Origin: Curtobacterium sp. L6-1
GTDB lineage: Bacteria; Actinomycetota; Actinomycetes; Actinomycetales; Microbacteriaceae
Reading direction: 5' to 3'
Length of the DNA stretch: 64,000 bases
Assembly (NCBI RefSeq): GCF_018885305.1
Contig: NZ_CP076544.1
Location: 1,736,001-1,800,000, forward strand
The notes under the pieces are model-generated. The model worked only from the letters and a program-made list of their open reading frames with translations, was not told where the DNA came from and searched no databases. A program made the translations under genes and the position numbers. Of the stretch, positions 47,425 through 55,315 are shown piece after piece. Position 1 is the stretch's first letter; each line of letters opens with the position of its first letter.

Positions 47425-48024
47425 TCAGCGCGCGTCGAGCCCAGCCGCCACCGGGGTGAGCGCCGCTGCGACGTACTCGGCGAGCGGCCGCCGGGCGACC
47501 CCGTCCGTCACCCACACTCCGAACGCCGCGGCGGCGGCCCCGAGCATCGCGCCCGCCACGGTCTGCGGCCAGAGCGCCCCGGGCTGCTCCCCCGTGCGGT
47601 CGGCGACGAACGCGGCGACCGCCTGGTGCTGCGCGGTGACCCGGGTGGCGACGCTCGCGACGAGCTCGGCGCCGACGTCCATCACCTCGGCCTGCGCGAT
47701 CGCCCACGGCACCCGGTCCGGGTCGTGGGCGCGGGCCGCGGCGAGCAGGGCCTCCTCGACGGCGCGTACCGCACTCGTCCCGAAGGAGGTCGCCAGGTGC
47801 TGCGGGAGGTCCGCGACCGCGGCGTCGAGGTCGAGCCACATGACGTCCGACTTCGCGGCGAAGTAGTTGAAGAAGGTCGCCCGGCTGACCCCGGCGCGGG
47901 CGGAGATGTGGTCGACGGTGGTCCTCGCGTACCCCTGCTCGAGGAACAGCTCGGCGGCCGCGTCCGCGAGCACCTCGGCGCTCGAGCGACGGGGGCGGCC
48001 ACCGCGGCGGATCGGTTCGCTCAT
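47425..48024 (-). CDS. TetR-family regulator
   Basis: A 199-residue regulator. The N-terminal helix-turn-helix (about 15-60) reads VLADAAAELFLEQGYARTTVDHIS and AGVSRATFFNYFAAKSDV. The C-terminal helical domain should bind an unknown ligand. The gene is divergent from the ABC transporter operon, with only 32 bp between the two starts, so it most likely represses that operon and itself. No clear palindrome could be assigned in the short gap. Confidence 0.88.
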   Translation of the reverse strand: MSEPIRRGGRPRRSSAEVLADAAAELFLEQGYARTTVDHISARAGVSRATFFNYFAAKSDVMWLDLDAAVADLPQHLATSFGTSAVRAVEEALLAAARAHDPDRVPWAIAQAEVMDVGAELVASVATRVTAQHQAVAAFVADRTGEQPGALWPQTVAGAMLGAAAAAFGVWVTDGVARRPLAEYVAAALTPVAAGLDAR

Positions 48025-48056
48025 GGCCCCCAGTAAAGCGCTAGACTCGCCCAGCC

Positions 48057-49709
48057 ATGATCTTGGACCCAGTACAGAAAAACCCGGCGCTGCGGCGCAT
48101 CGTGACGGGCGTCGCCGGCGCTGCCACGATCCTCCTGGCCGTCACCGCCTGCTCCGGCGGCGGCACCCCCGGTGCCGGCAGCACGCCGGTGCGCGGGGGG
48201 ACGCTCACGTACGCGTCGGGCGACGCCGAACCGGCCTGTCTCGACCCGCACGTCGGCGGCAACTACCCGCAGGCCCTCCTGGCGACGCAGTACGTCGAGG
48301 AGCTCGTCGGGCTCGACGCCGACGGCGGACCGACGCCCGAGCTCGCGACGAAGTGGACGACGAGCGACGACGGCAGGACGCTCACCTTCACGCTCCGCGA
48401 CGACGTCAGCTTCAGCGACGGCACGCCGTTCGACGCCGCGGCCGTGGTGGCGAACATCGAGCACGTGCAGGACCCGGCGACGGCGTCGAGCACCGGGTAC
48501 CTCGCCCTCCAGTCCGTCGAGAAGGCGACCGCGACCGACGACACGACGGTCACGCTCGCGCTCAGCCGCCCGGACGCCGCACTCCTCGAGTCGTTCTCGC
48601 AGCCCTGGGTCGGCATGGAGTCGCCGAAGGCCCTCGAGCGCGATCAGGCCACCAACTGCGAGTCCCCGGTCGGCACCGGCCCGTTCGCGATCACCGGCTG
48701 GAAGCACGGCGACCGCGTCACCCTCGAGCGCAACGCCGATTACACGCCGCTGGGCGGGTCGACCACGAAGCCCCGGCTCGACGGCCTGACGTGGCGCTTC
48801 CTGCCGGACTCGACGTCCCGGTACGCGGCCCTGCAGTCCGGTCAGGTGGACGTCATCGACAACGCGCAGCCGGACCAGCTGAAGGCCGCGTCCGCGAAGG
48901 GCGCCGTCCGCGACCTCGACGCCCCGCGACCCGGCGCGTCCAACCGGCTCGAGCTGAACTCCGGGCACGGCGTCTTCCGCGACGAGGCGGTCCGCAAGGC
49001 GTTCATCGCCGCCGCCGAGATCGACCCGGGCCTGCAGTCGCTGTTCCTCGGGACCGCGAAGCGCTCGTACTCGGTCCTGTCCAGCGTCGAGCCGACGGCG
49101 TACTCCGACGAGTCGCTCTTCGCGTACGACCCGTCCGAGGCGGAGCGTCTGCTCGACGAGGCCGGCTGGCGGACGAACGCCGACGGTGTCCGCGAGAAGG
49201 ACGGCAAGGAGCTCACCGTCACCTTCCCGGTCTCGACGAACCAGTCGGTGCCCGCGGAGCGCAGCCTGTTCCAGCAGATCCAGGCCTCCGAGGCCGAGGT
49301 CGGCATCAAGGTCGACCTGCAGGAGCTCGACCTGTCCAGCTGGTACGCCGCCCTGGCGAAGAACCAGTACGACGTCGTGAGCGCTCCGTACACGAAGGTC
49401 GGGCCGGACGTCCTGCGCATCCTCTACGACTCCGCGTCGATCACCCCCGCTCCGTCCGGCTACTTCGCGAACCTCGCGCAGCTCGACGACCCGGCGCTCG
49501 ACGAGCTGCTGCAGCGGGCGGCGCAGACCGCGGACGCGTCCGAACGCGCCGACCTGGTGGAGCAGGCACAGAAGACGATCCTCGAGAGCCGCACGGTCCT
49601 GCCGCTCTACGACCAGCAGAACCACTTCCTGTACCGCTCGTCGGTGCACGACATCGCGACGACCTCCGTCTCCACCCCGTGGTTCGGCACGGCGTGGATC
49701 GCGCGCTGA
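48057..49709 (+). CDS. ABC transporter substrate-binding lipoprotein (dipeptide/nickel type)
   Basis: A 550-residue solute-binding protein of the SBP_bac_5 family. A lipoprotein signal ends in VTAC, with Cys32 as the lipid-attached residue. The family hallmarks are FTLRDDVSFSDGTPFDA and the large two-lobed domain up to the C-terminus. Such proteins bind peptides, nickel chelates, opines or sugars; the ligand is not known. It is the first gene of the operon with two permeases and a double ATPase. ATG 48057 gives a 31-residue signal. The divergent TetR gene is the likely regulator. Confidence 0.9.
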   Translation: MILDPVQKNPALRRIVTGVAGAATILLAVTACSGGGTPGAGSTPVRGGTLTYASGDAEPACLDPHVGGNYPQALLATQYVEELVGLDADGGPTPELATKWTTSDDGRTLTFTLRDDVSFSDGTPFDAAAVVANIEHVQDPATASSTGYLALQSVEKATATDDTTVTLALSRPDAALLESFSQPWVGMESPKALERDQATNCESPVGTGPFAITGWKHGDRVTLERNADYTPLGGSTTKPRLDGLTWRFLPDSTSRYAALQSGQVDVIDNAQPDQLKAASAKGAVRDLDAPRPGASNRLELNSGHGVFRDEAVRKAFIAAAEIDPGLQSLFLGTAKRSYSVLSSVEPTAYSDESLFAYDPSEAERLLDEAGWRTNADGVREKDGKELTVTFPVSTNQSVPAERSLFQQIQASEAEVGIKVDLQELDLSSWYAALAKNQYDVVSAPYTKVGPDVLRILYDSASITPAPSGYFANLAQLDDPALDELLQRAAQTADASERADLVEQAQKTILESRTVLPLYDQQNHFLYRSSVHDIATTSVSTPWFGTAWIAR

Positions 49710-49716
49710 CCACCCG

Positions 49717-50817
49717 GTGACGTCCAGGAGGCCCGGCGCGCGTCCGACGCGCCGCCCACCCCGCGCGGGGTGGGCGCGCTGGGTCGTGCGCAGGCTCCTC
49801 GGCGGCGTCGGGGTCCTCTGGGCGGTCGCCACGATCGTGTTCGTCGCGATCCGCCTGATCCCCGGAGACCCGGCCCTCGCGATCCTCGGCGGGCCGGGCT
49901 CGCAGGCCTCGGCCGAGGCGGTCGCGCAGGTCCGCGCCGAGTACGGCCTCGACCAGCCGGTGCTCGTGCAGTACGCGGTGTTCCTCGGCCGCCTGGCCAC
50001 CGGGCAGCTCGGCGACTCGTACGCGTTCCGCACGCCGGTGTCGACGCTCCTGGCGCAGCAGCTCCCGGTCACGCTGACCCTGGCGGTCGCGGGGCTCGTC
50101 GTCGCCTGGGTGCTCGCGGTCATGGCGGCGTGGTGGTCGACCCAGCGCGGCCGGGTCGCGGCGCTCCTGACCACCGGATTGTCCGTGACGGCGAGCGTCG
50201 TGCCGCACTTCTGGCTCGGCAGCGTGCTCATCGTGGTGTTCGCGACGAGCCTGGGGTGGGTGCCGGCGGTCAGCGACGGCACGGTCCGGGGATGGGTCCT
50301 GCCCGTGCTGGTCGTCGCGGTCCCGGTCGCCGGGTACCTCGCCGAGACGGTGCGGGACGGCGTGGTCGACGCGCAGCGCTCGGCCTTCGCCCTGGCCGCA
50401 CGGGGTCGGGGTGAGTCCCGCGCGGGCCTGTTCGGTCGGCACCTGCTCCGGCACGCCGCGCTCCCCGGCATCGGCCTGTCCGCCTGGGCCTTCGGGTCGC
50501 TGGTGTCCGGCGCCGTGGTCGTCGAGTCGGTGTTCGCGCTGCCCGGGATCGGCCGCGCGCTCGTGACCGCGGTCACGCAGCGGGACATGCCGCTCGTCGC
50601 CGGGATCGCCCTCGTGTCGGCTGCGGCCTACGTCGTGGTGCTCGCGGTGGCGGACCTGGTCGAACGGGCCGTCGACCCTCGGGGCGCGGACCGGTCGGGC
50701 CCCCGGGGCGCCGGCCGACCGGGTCCGCGGGGTGCCGACGGGCCGGGCGGGTCGGACGTCGTCCGGTCCGCCACCGCAGACCCCGACGCGGCGTGGGACG
50801 GGACGGTGGCGCGGTGA
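49717..50817 (+). CDS. ABC transporter permease, DppB type
   Basis: A 366-residue permease with about six membrane helices. It has the DppB pattern: a first helix (LLGGVGVLWAVATIVFVAIRLIPGDPA), the YGLDQPVLVQY loop, GDSYAFRTPV and the coupling loop RSAFALAARGRGESRAGLFGRHLLRHA (read in parts). The last 50 residues are Pro/Gly/Arg-rich, with repeated GPRGA units, and extend beyond the usual length of about 310. The start is GTG 49717, 7 bp after the binding-protein stop. The next permease overlaps its stop by four bases. Confidence 0.9.
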   Translation: MTSRRPGARPTRRPPRAGWARWVVRRLLGGVGVLWAVATIVFVAIRLIPGDPALAILGGPGSQASAEAVAQVRAEYGLDQPVLVQYAVFLGRLATGQLGDSYAFRTPVSTLLAQQLPVTLTLAVAGLVVAWVLAVMAAWWSTQRGRVAALLTTGLSVTASVVPHFWLGSVLIVVFATSLGWVPAVSDGTVRGWVLPVLVVAVPVAGYLAETVRDGVVDAQRSAFALAARGRGESRAGLFGRHLLRHAALPGIGLSAWAFGSLVSGAVVVESVFALPGIGRALVTAVTQRDMPLVAGIALVSAAAYVVVLAVADLVERAVDPRGADRSGPRGAGRPGPRGADGPGGSDVVRSATADPDAAWDGTVAR

Positions 50818-51686
50818 GCGGCATCGCCGACCCGCGCCTCCCGGCCGGGGCGGCCGTCCGTGCCCGGTCCGAGCGATTCCGTGGGGGGACGCTCGGGCCG
50901 GCCGGGACGGTCGCAGCCGTCGTGGTGGCGGTCGCCGTCGTCGCGGCGGTGTGGCCGGCGCTGCTCGGCGGTGCGCACCCGCTCGCGGTGCACCCGTCCG
51001 ACGCGCTGCAGGCGCCGTCGTGGCGGAGTCCGTTCGGCACCGACGAGTCCGGTCGGGACGTCCTGGCACGGGTGGTCGCGGGCACCCGGGCATCGCTCCT
51101 GGTGGGGGTCGTCGCGACGCTCGTCGGCGGCGGGGTCGGCATCGTGCTCGGTGTCCTCGCCGGCCTCGGCGGGCGGTTCGTCGACGCGGTGGTCGGTCGG
51201 GTGACCGAGGTCGCCTTCGCCCTCCCGCTGCTCCTGGTCGCGCTCGTCGTCATCGCGGTGACGGGCCCCGGACCGGTGCCGGCGATGCTCGCCGTCGGGT
51301 TCGCGACCGCCCCCGGCTACGCCCGCATCGTGCGCGGACTGGTGCGCACGGCGCGGTCCTCGCAGGTGGTCGAGACGGCCGTGCTGCTCGGCCGCTCCCC
51401 CGCCGTCGTCGTCGTGCGGCACGTGCTGCCCGCCGCGCTGTGGCCGATCCTCGCCGTGGGGACGCTCGGCATCGGCCAGGCGGTGGTCTGGGCCTCGGCG
51501 CTGAGCTACCTCGGGGTCGGGACGCCGCCGCCCGCGCCGGAGTGGGGCGCGATGCTCGCCGACGGCCGCACCTACCTGCAGACCGCGCCCTGGATGAGCA
51601 CGTTCCCGGGGCTCGCGATCGTGGTCCTCGCCACCGCGGTGACGGTGCTCGGGCGTGCCCTCCGTCGCCTCGGGGTGGCCCGGTGA
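50814..51686 (+). CDS. ABC transporter permease, DppC type
   Basis: A 290-residue permease with about six helices. The N-terminal region AHPLAVHPSDALQAPSWRSPFGTDESGRDVLARVVAGTR (seen as shorter pieces such as FGTDESGRDVLAR) is the DppC signature. The coupling loop is SSQVVETAVLLGRSPAVVVVRHVLP. It pairs with the DppB-type permease. GTG 50814 overlaps the previous stop (GTGA), and the ATPase gene overlaps its own stop in the same way, so the three are translationally coupled. Confidence 0.9.
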   Translation: MSGIADPRLPAGAAVRARSERFRGGTLGPAGTVAAVVVAVAVVAAVWPALLGGAHPLAVHPSDALQAPSWRSPFGTDESGRDVLARVVAGTRASLLVGVVATLVGGGVGIVLGVLAGLGGRFVDAVVGRVTEVAFALPLLLVALVVIAVTGPGPVPAMLAVGFATAPGYARIVRGLVRTARSSQVVETAVLLGRSPAVVVVRHVLPAALWPILAVGTLGIGQAVVWASALSYLGVGTPPPAPEWGAMLADGRTYLQTAPWMSTFPGLAIVVLATAVTVLGRALRRLGVAR

Positions 51687-53263
51687 GCGCCGTCCTCGAC
51701 GTCGCCGGGCTGTCGGTCCGCATCGGCGGCACCGCCGTGGTCACCGACGTCGGCCTGCAGGTCGCCGCCGGCGAGTGCGTCGCCCTCGTCGGGGCGTCCG
51801 GCTCGGGCAAGTCCGTCACCGTCCGCGCGGCGCTCGGCCTGTCCGCCGACGGAGCCGACGTCACCGCCGACCGGCTGACGGTGGCCGACCAGGACGTCCG
51901 GGGGCTGCCCGAGCGACGGTGGCGGCGGATCCGCGGACGACACGTCGGCTACGTCGGCCAGGAGGCGCTGGGGGCGCTCGACCCGCTCCGTCCCGTCGGG
52001 CGCGAGGTCGCCGACGCACTCCGGCTGCACACGGACCTGTCGGCGCGGGACCGCGTGGAGGCGGTCCGGGCCGGTCTCGAGGCCGTCGGACTCGACCCCG
52101 CCCTGGCCACCGACGGCCGGACCGCCGGGACCCTGTCGGGTGGGATGCGGCAGCGTGCGCTCATCGCCGCGGCGACGATCGGTCGACCGTCGCTCCTGGT
52201 GGCCGACGAACCGACCACCGCGCTCGACGCCGGCATCGCCCTGACCGTGATGGAGCAGCTGCGGGCCGCCCAGCGCGATGGGACCGGCGTGCTCGTCGTG
52301 ACGCACGACCTGGGCCTCGTCGCCGGGTGGGCCGACCGGGTCGTGGTGGTCGACGGTGGGCGCGTGGTCGAGGCCGGGCGGACCGCCGAGGTCCTCGGCT
52401 CCCCCGAGCACCCGGCCACGCAGGCGCTCGTGCGGGCGGCGCGGGCCGCCGAGCAGCCGCGCCCGGTCCGCCCGCAGCCGGAGGCCACCGTCGTCCCGGT
52501 CCTCGCGGCCGACCACCTGCGCCGGAGCTACGACGACGTCCCCGCGGTCGCCGACGTGTCCCTCGGCGTCGCCCCGGGTCGGGTGCTCGGGGTCGTCGGG
52601 GCGTCCGGCTCCGGCAAGACCACCATCGTCCGCATGCTCCTCGGGCTCGAGACCCCCGACGACGGCACCATCACGCTCGACGACGAACCGTGGGCACCGC
52701 TGTCGGAACGGGACCGGCGGCCCAGGCGGCACCGGATCGCCGCCGTGGTGCAGGACCCGGGCGCGACCTTCGACGAGCGGTGGACCGTGGAACGGGTCCT
52801 CGCCGATGCACTGACCCGTGGTGCCGTCCGCCGCGCGTCCGGGGAGCTCGGCGACCGGGTGGACGCGGCCCTGCGGCAGGTCGGGCTCGACCCCGTGCTC
52901 CGGCGCCGCTCGCCCCGGACCCTGTCGGGCGGGCAACGCCAGCGACTCGCCATCGCCCGAGCGCTCGCCACCGCGCCCGAGGTGATGGTGCTCGACGAGC
53001 CCGTCACCGCCCTCGACGCGACCGTCCAGGACGCCGTGCTCGGGCTGTTGGAACGCCTGCGCGACGAGACCGGGGTGGCGATGGTGTTCGTGTCGCACGA
53101 CCTGCGTGCCGTCCGGCGGCTCGCCGACGAGGTGTTGGTCGTCCACCGCGGCGCCGTCGTCGAGCGCGGGGCGACCGACGCCGTGTTCGCGCGGCCGACG
53201 CACGAGGTCACCGCGCGGCTCGTGCGGGCTGCGGCGCAGCTCGCCGCCGGGCCCGCGGCCTGA
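51683..53263 (+). CDS. ABC transporter ATPase with two fused nucleotide-binding domains
   Basis: A 526-residue protein containing two complete ABC domains. The first (1-250) has Walker A GASGSGKS, signature LSGGMRQRALIA, Walker B LLVADEPTTALDA and the switch His in VVTHDLG. The second (about 265-526) repeats this: GASGSGKT, LSGGQRQRLAIA, VMVLDEPVTALDA and VFVSHDL. It combines what are DppD and DppF in many bacteria. It powers the transporter formed by the two permeases. GTG 51683 overlaps the preceding stop. A long hairpin follows the operon. Confidence 0.92.
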   Translation: MSAVLDVAGLSVRIGGTAVVTDVGLQVAAGECVALVGASGSGKSVTVRAALGLSADGADVTADRLTVADQDVRGLPERRWRRIRGRHVGYVGQEALGALDPLRPVGREVADALRLHTDLSARDRVEAVRAGLEAVGLDPALATDGRTAGTLSGGMRQRALIAAATIGRPSLLVADEPTTALDAGIALTVMEQLRAAQRDGTGVLVVTHDLGLVAGWADRVVVVDGGRVVEAGRTAEVLGSPEHPATQALVRAARAAEQPRPVRPQPEATVVPVLAADHLRRSYDDVPAVADVSLGVAPGRVLGVVGASGSGKTTIVRMLLGLETPDDGTITLDDEPWAPLSERDRRPRRHRIAAVVQDPGATFDERWTVERVLADALTRGAVRRASGELGDRVDAALRQVGLDPVLRRRSPRTLSGGQRQRLAIARALATAPEVMVLDEPVTALDATVQDAVLGLLERLRDETGVAMVFVSHDLRAVRRLADEVLVVHRGAVVERGATDAVFARPTHEVTARLVRAAAQLAAGPAA

Positions 53264-53305
53264 CGGGCGGCCCCGCGGCGGTGCGGCCGGTGCGGCCGTG
53301 CACTT

Positions 53306-53359
53306 CGCGCTGGGCGACAGCCCTCGCGGTGCGAGCCGCGAGGGCCGTCGCGCAGCGCG
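53306..53359. terminator. 24-bp hairpin after the ABC operon
   Basis: Arms 53306-53329 and 53336-53359 pair with two irregular positions around the loop TGCGAG. It lies 43 bp after the ATPase stop and may end the operon transcript. Its architecture (about 25-bp arms, 6-nt loop) is like the palindromes at 8817 and 61076, but the sequence is different. Confidence 0.65.
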
Positions 53360-53404
53360 AGGCTCGGCCCGCGCCAGCGGCGCATGGGTGGGCGGACACA
53401 CGAG

Positions 53405-53438
53405 GAGGCCCGACCTGCGGAACGCGGGTCGGGCCTCC
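53405..53438. terminator. second hairpin between ABC operon and symporter gene
   Basis: GGAGGCCCGACC and GGTCGGGCCTCC-like arms pair around a short centre, 20 bp from the stop of the minus-strand symporter gene. It probably serves that gene, whereas the hairpin at 53306 serves the ABC operon. Confidence 0.65.
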
Positions 53439-53457
53439 AGGCGGGTGGTGCGGCCGG

Positions 53458-55041
53458 TCAGGAGCCGGCGGACGCCTTGTCCGGCGAGCCGTCGCCGACC
53501 GGGCCGTCGGCCGACACGACCGGCATCTGGCTGGTCGAGAAGTCCTTCGCCCAGTCGGACTGCGCGAGCTCCGAGCTCGGGTCGTTGTAGTCCTTGATGA
53601 CGTCGGCGATCTCGTCCTCGTGCGCGACCGTCGGGCCGGAGCCCATGAGCGGGGAGCTGGCGGTCTCCTTGGTGAAGTAGACCGCGACCAGGCCGATGAC
53701 GGCGGCGAGCATGAGGTAGAACGCCGGGATGTCCTCGGCCCACCCGTAGCCCGCGTCCTTCGCGCCGGCGATGAGTGCCTGCGTGGCCAGCGGGGTCGTC
53801 CCGCCGAACAGCGACACCGACACGTTGAACGCGATGGCCAGGGCACCGTAACGGATGATCGTCGGGAACAGCGCGGGGAGCGTCGACGGCATGGTCGAGG
53901 TGAACGTCACCAGGACCAGGCCGAGGATGAGCAGGCCGAAGAAGACCCCGGGGCCGGAGCCGGTCTGCACGAGCTTGAGCGCCGGCCAGGACAGCACGAT
54001 GAAGCCGATGCAGCCCGCGGCGAGCACGGGACGACGGCCGAACTTGTCGGACAGCCGCCCGCCGAACGTGATGACGACCATCATCAGGATCATCACGATG
54101 ACGATGAGGATCAGGCCGAAGGTCGCGTTCTGGCCGAGGTTCGTCTCGAGGTAGGTCGGCATGTACGACAGCAGCATGTAGTCGGTCACGTTGAACACGA
54201 GGACCAGACCGATGCAGACGATGAGCGAGCGCCAGTTCTCGGCGAAGAGCTTGAGGAACGGCGTCTTCTGCGACTCGCGCTCGGCCGCCTGCTCCTGCTG
54301 CTTTTGGAAGGCCGGGGTCTCCTCGAGCTTGAGGCGCAGGTAGAGCCCGATGAGCCCGAGCGGACCGGCGACGATGAACGGGATTCGCCAGCCCCAGCTG
54401 AGCAGGGTCTCCTCGGGCATCGCGTACTGCAGCACGGTGACGATCGACGCGCCGAGGACGTACCCGGCGAGCGTGCCGAACTCGAGCCACGAGCCCATGA
54501 AGCCACGGCGCTTGTCCGGCGAGTACTCGGCGATGAAGGTCGCTGCGCCGCCGTACTCACCACCGGTCGAGAAGCCTTGCACGAAGCGGGCGACGAGCAG
54601 CAGCACGGGCGCCCAGAAGCCGATCGTGTCGTAGGACGGGATCAGGCCGATCATGAGCGTGCCCGCGGCCATCAGGATCATCGTCAGGGCGAGGACCTTC
54701 TGGCGGCCGATCTTGTCCCCGATCGGGCCGAAGACGGCGCCACCGATCGGACGGACGATGAACGCCGCGGCGAAGAAGCCGAACGTGGCGACGAGGTTCG
54801 AGGTCGGGTCGCCCGCCGGCAGGAACACCTTCGAGATGGTGACCGTGAGGTAGGCGAAGATGCCGAAGTCGAACCACTCCATCGCGTTGCCGAGTGCGGC
54901 GGCTGCGACGGCGCGCTTGAGCAGGGACTCCTCGACGACGGTGACGTCGTCCTCGGTGAGCTTGCGGCGTGCGCGCTTGACGGCGCCCTTGGTGCGCAGG
55001 GGGCGGTCCCCGTGCTGCTTCGGTGAGTCGTTGGCTGGCAA
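53458..55041 (-). CDS. MFS metabolite:H+ symporter (ProP-like)
   Basis: A 527-residue transporter with twelve predicted helices. Motifs are those of the metabolite:H+ symporter family: ALGNAMEWFDFGIFAYLTV, the RPIGGAVFGPIGDKIGRQK loop, FSTGGEYGGAATFIAEYSP and SDKFGRRPVLAAG. ProP transports proline, betaine and similar osmolytes; other members carry citrate, ketoglutarate or shikimate, so the substrate is uncertain. The C-terminal tail is acidic. The start is TTG 55041, with GAGGAA eight bases upstream; no ATG or GTG lies nearby. It is divergent from valS across a 274-bp gap. Confidence 0.88.
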   Translation of the reverse strand: MPANDSPKQHGDRPLRTKGAVKRARRKLTEDDVTVVEESLLKRAVAAAALGNAMEWFDFGIFAYLTVTISKVFLPAGDPTSNLVATFGFFAAAFIVRPIGGAVFGPIGDKIGRQKVLALTMILMAAGTLMIGLIPSYDTIGFWAPVLLLVARFVQGFSTGGEYGGAATFIAEYSPDKRRGFMGSWLEFGTLAGYVLGASIVTVLQYAMPEETLLSWGWRIPFIVAGPLGLIGLYLRLKLEETPAFQKQQEQAAERESQKTPFLKLFAENWRSLIVCIGLVLVFNVTDYMLLSYMPTYLETNLGQNATFGLILIVIVMILMMVVITFGGRLSDKFGRRPVLAAGCIGFIVLSWPALKLVQTGSGPGVFFGLLILGLVLVTFTSTMPSTLPALFPTIIRYGALAIAFNVSVSLFGGTTPLATQALIAGAKDAGYGWAEDIPAFYLMLAAVIGLVAVYFTKETASSPLMGSGPTVAHEDEIADVIKDYNDPSSELAQSDWAKDFSTSQMPVVSADGPVGDGSPDKASAGS

Positions 55042-55159
55042 GTGTGTTCCTCCGGTGTGCTGTGCGTCCTTCGGGCGTCCGACGAGACGGCGACACTGGC
55101 GACCCGCGAGCCGCGCTCGCCGGACAAACCCAGGAAGCCTAGCAGGTCGCTCCAGCCGC

Positions 55160-55171
55160 CTGACATGTCAG
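55160..55171. promoter_or_regulatory. 12-bp palindrome CTGACATGTCAG, candidate operator
   Basis: A perfect palindrome in the 274-bp gap between the divergent symporter and valS genes, 119 bp upstream of the symporter start and 145 bp before valS. The binding factor is unknown. The rest of the gap shows no gene. Confidence 0.3.
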
Positions 55172-55315
55172 TGCCGGGTGGCAGGCTCGACGGACGGCCC
55201 GACCGCTACGCTGGAGGCCACCGCGGCCACCCGGACACCACGTCCCCCGGCCGCGGCGACACTCAGGCACCTCATCACGGACTCGGTGCCGCACATACGA
55301 ACGGAAGGCGCAGCC

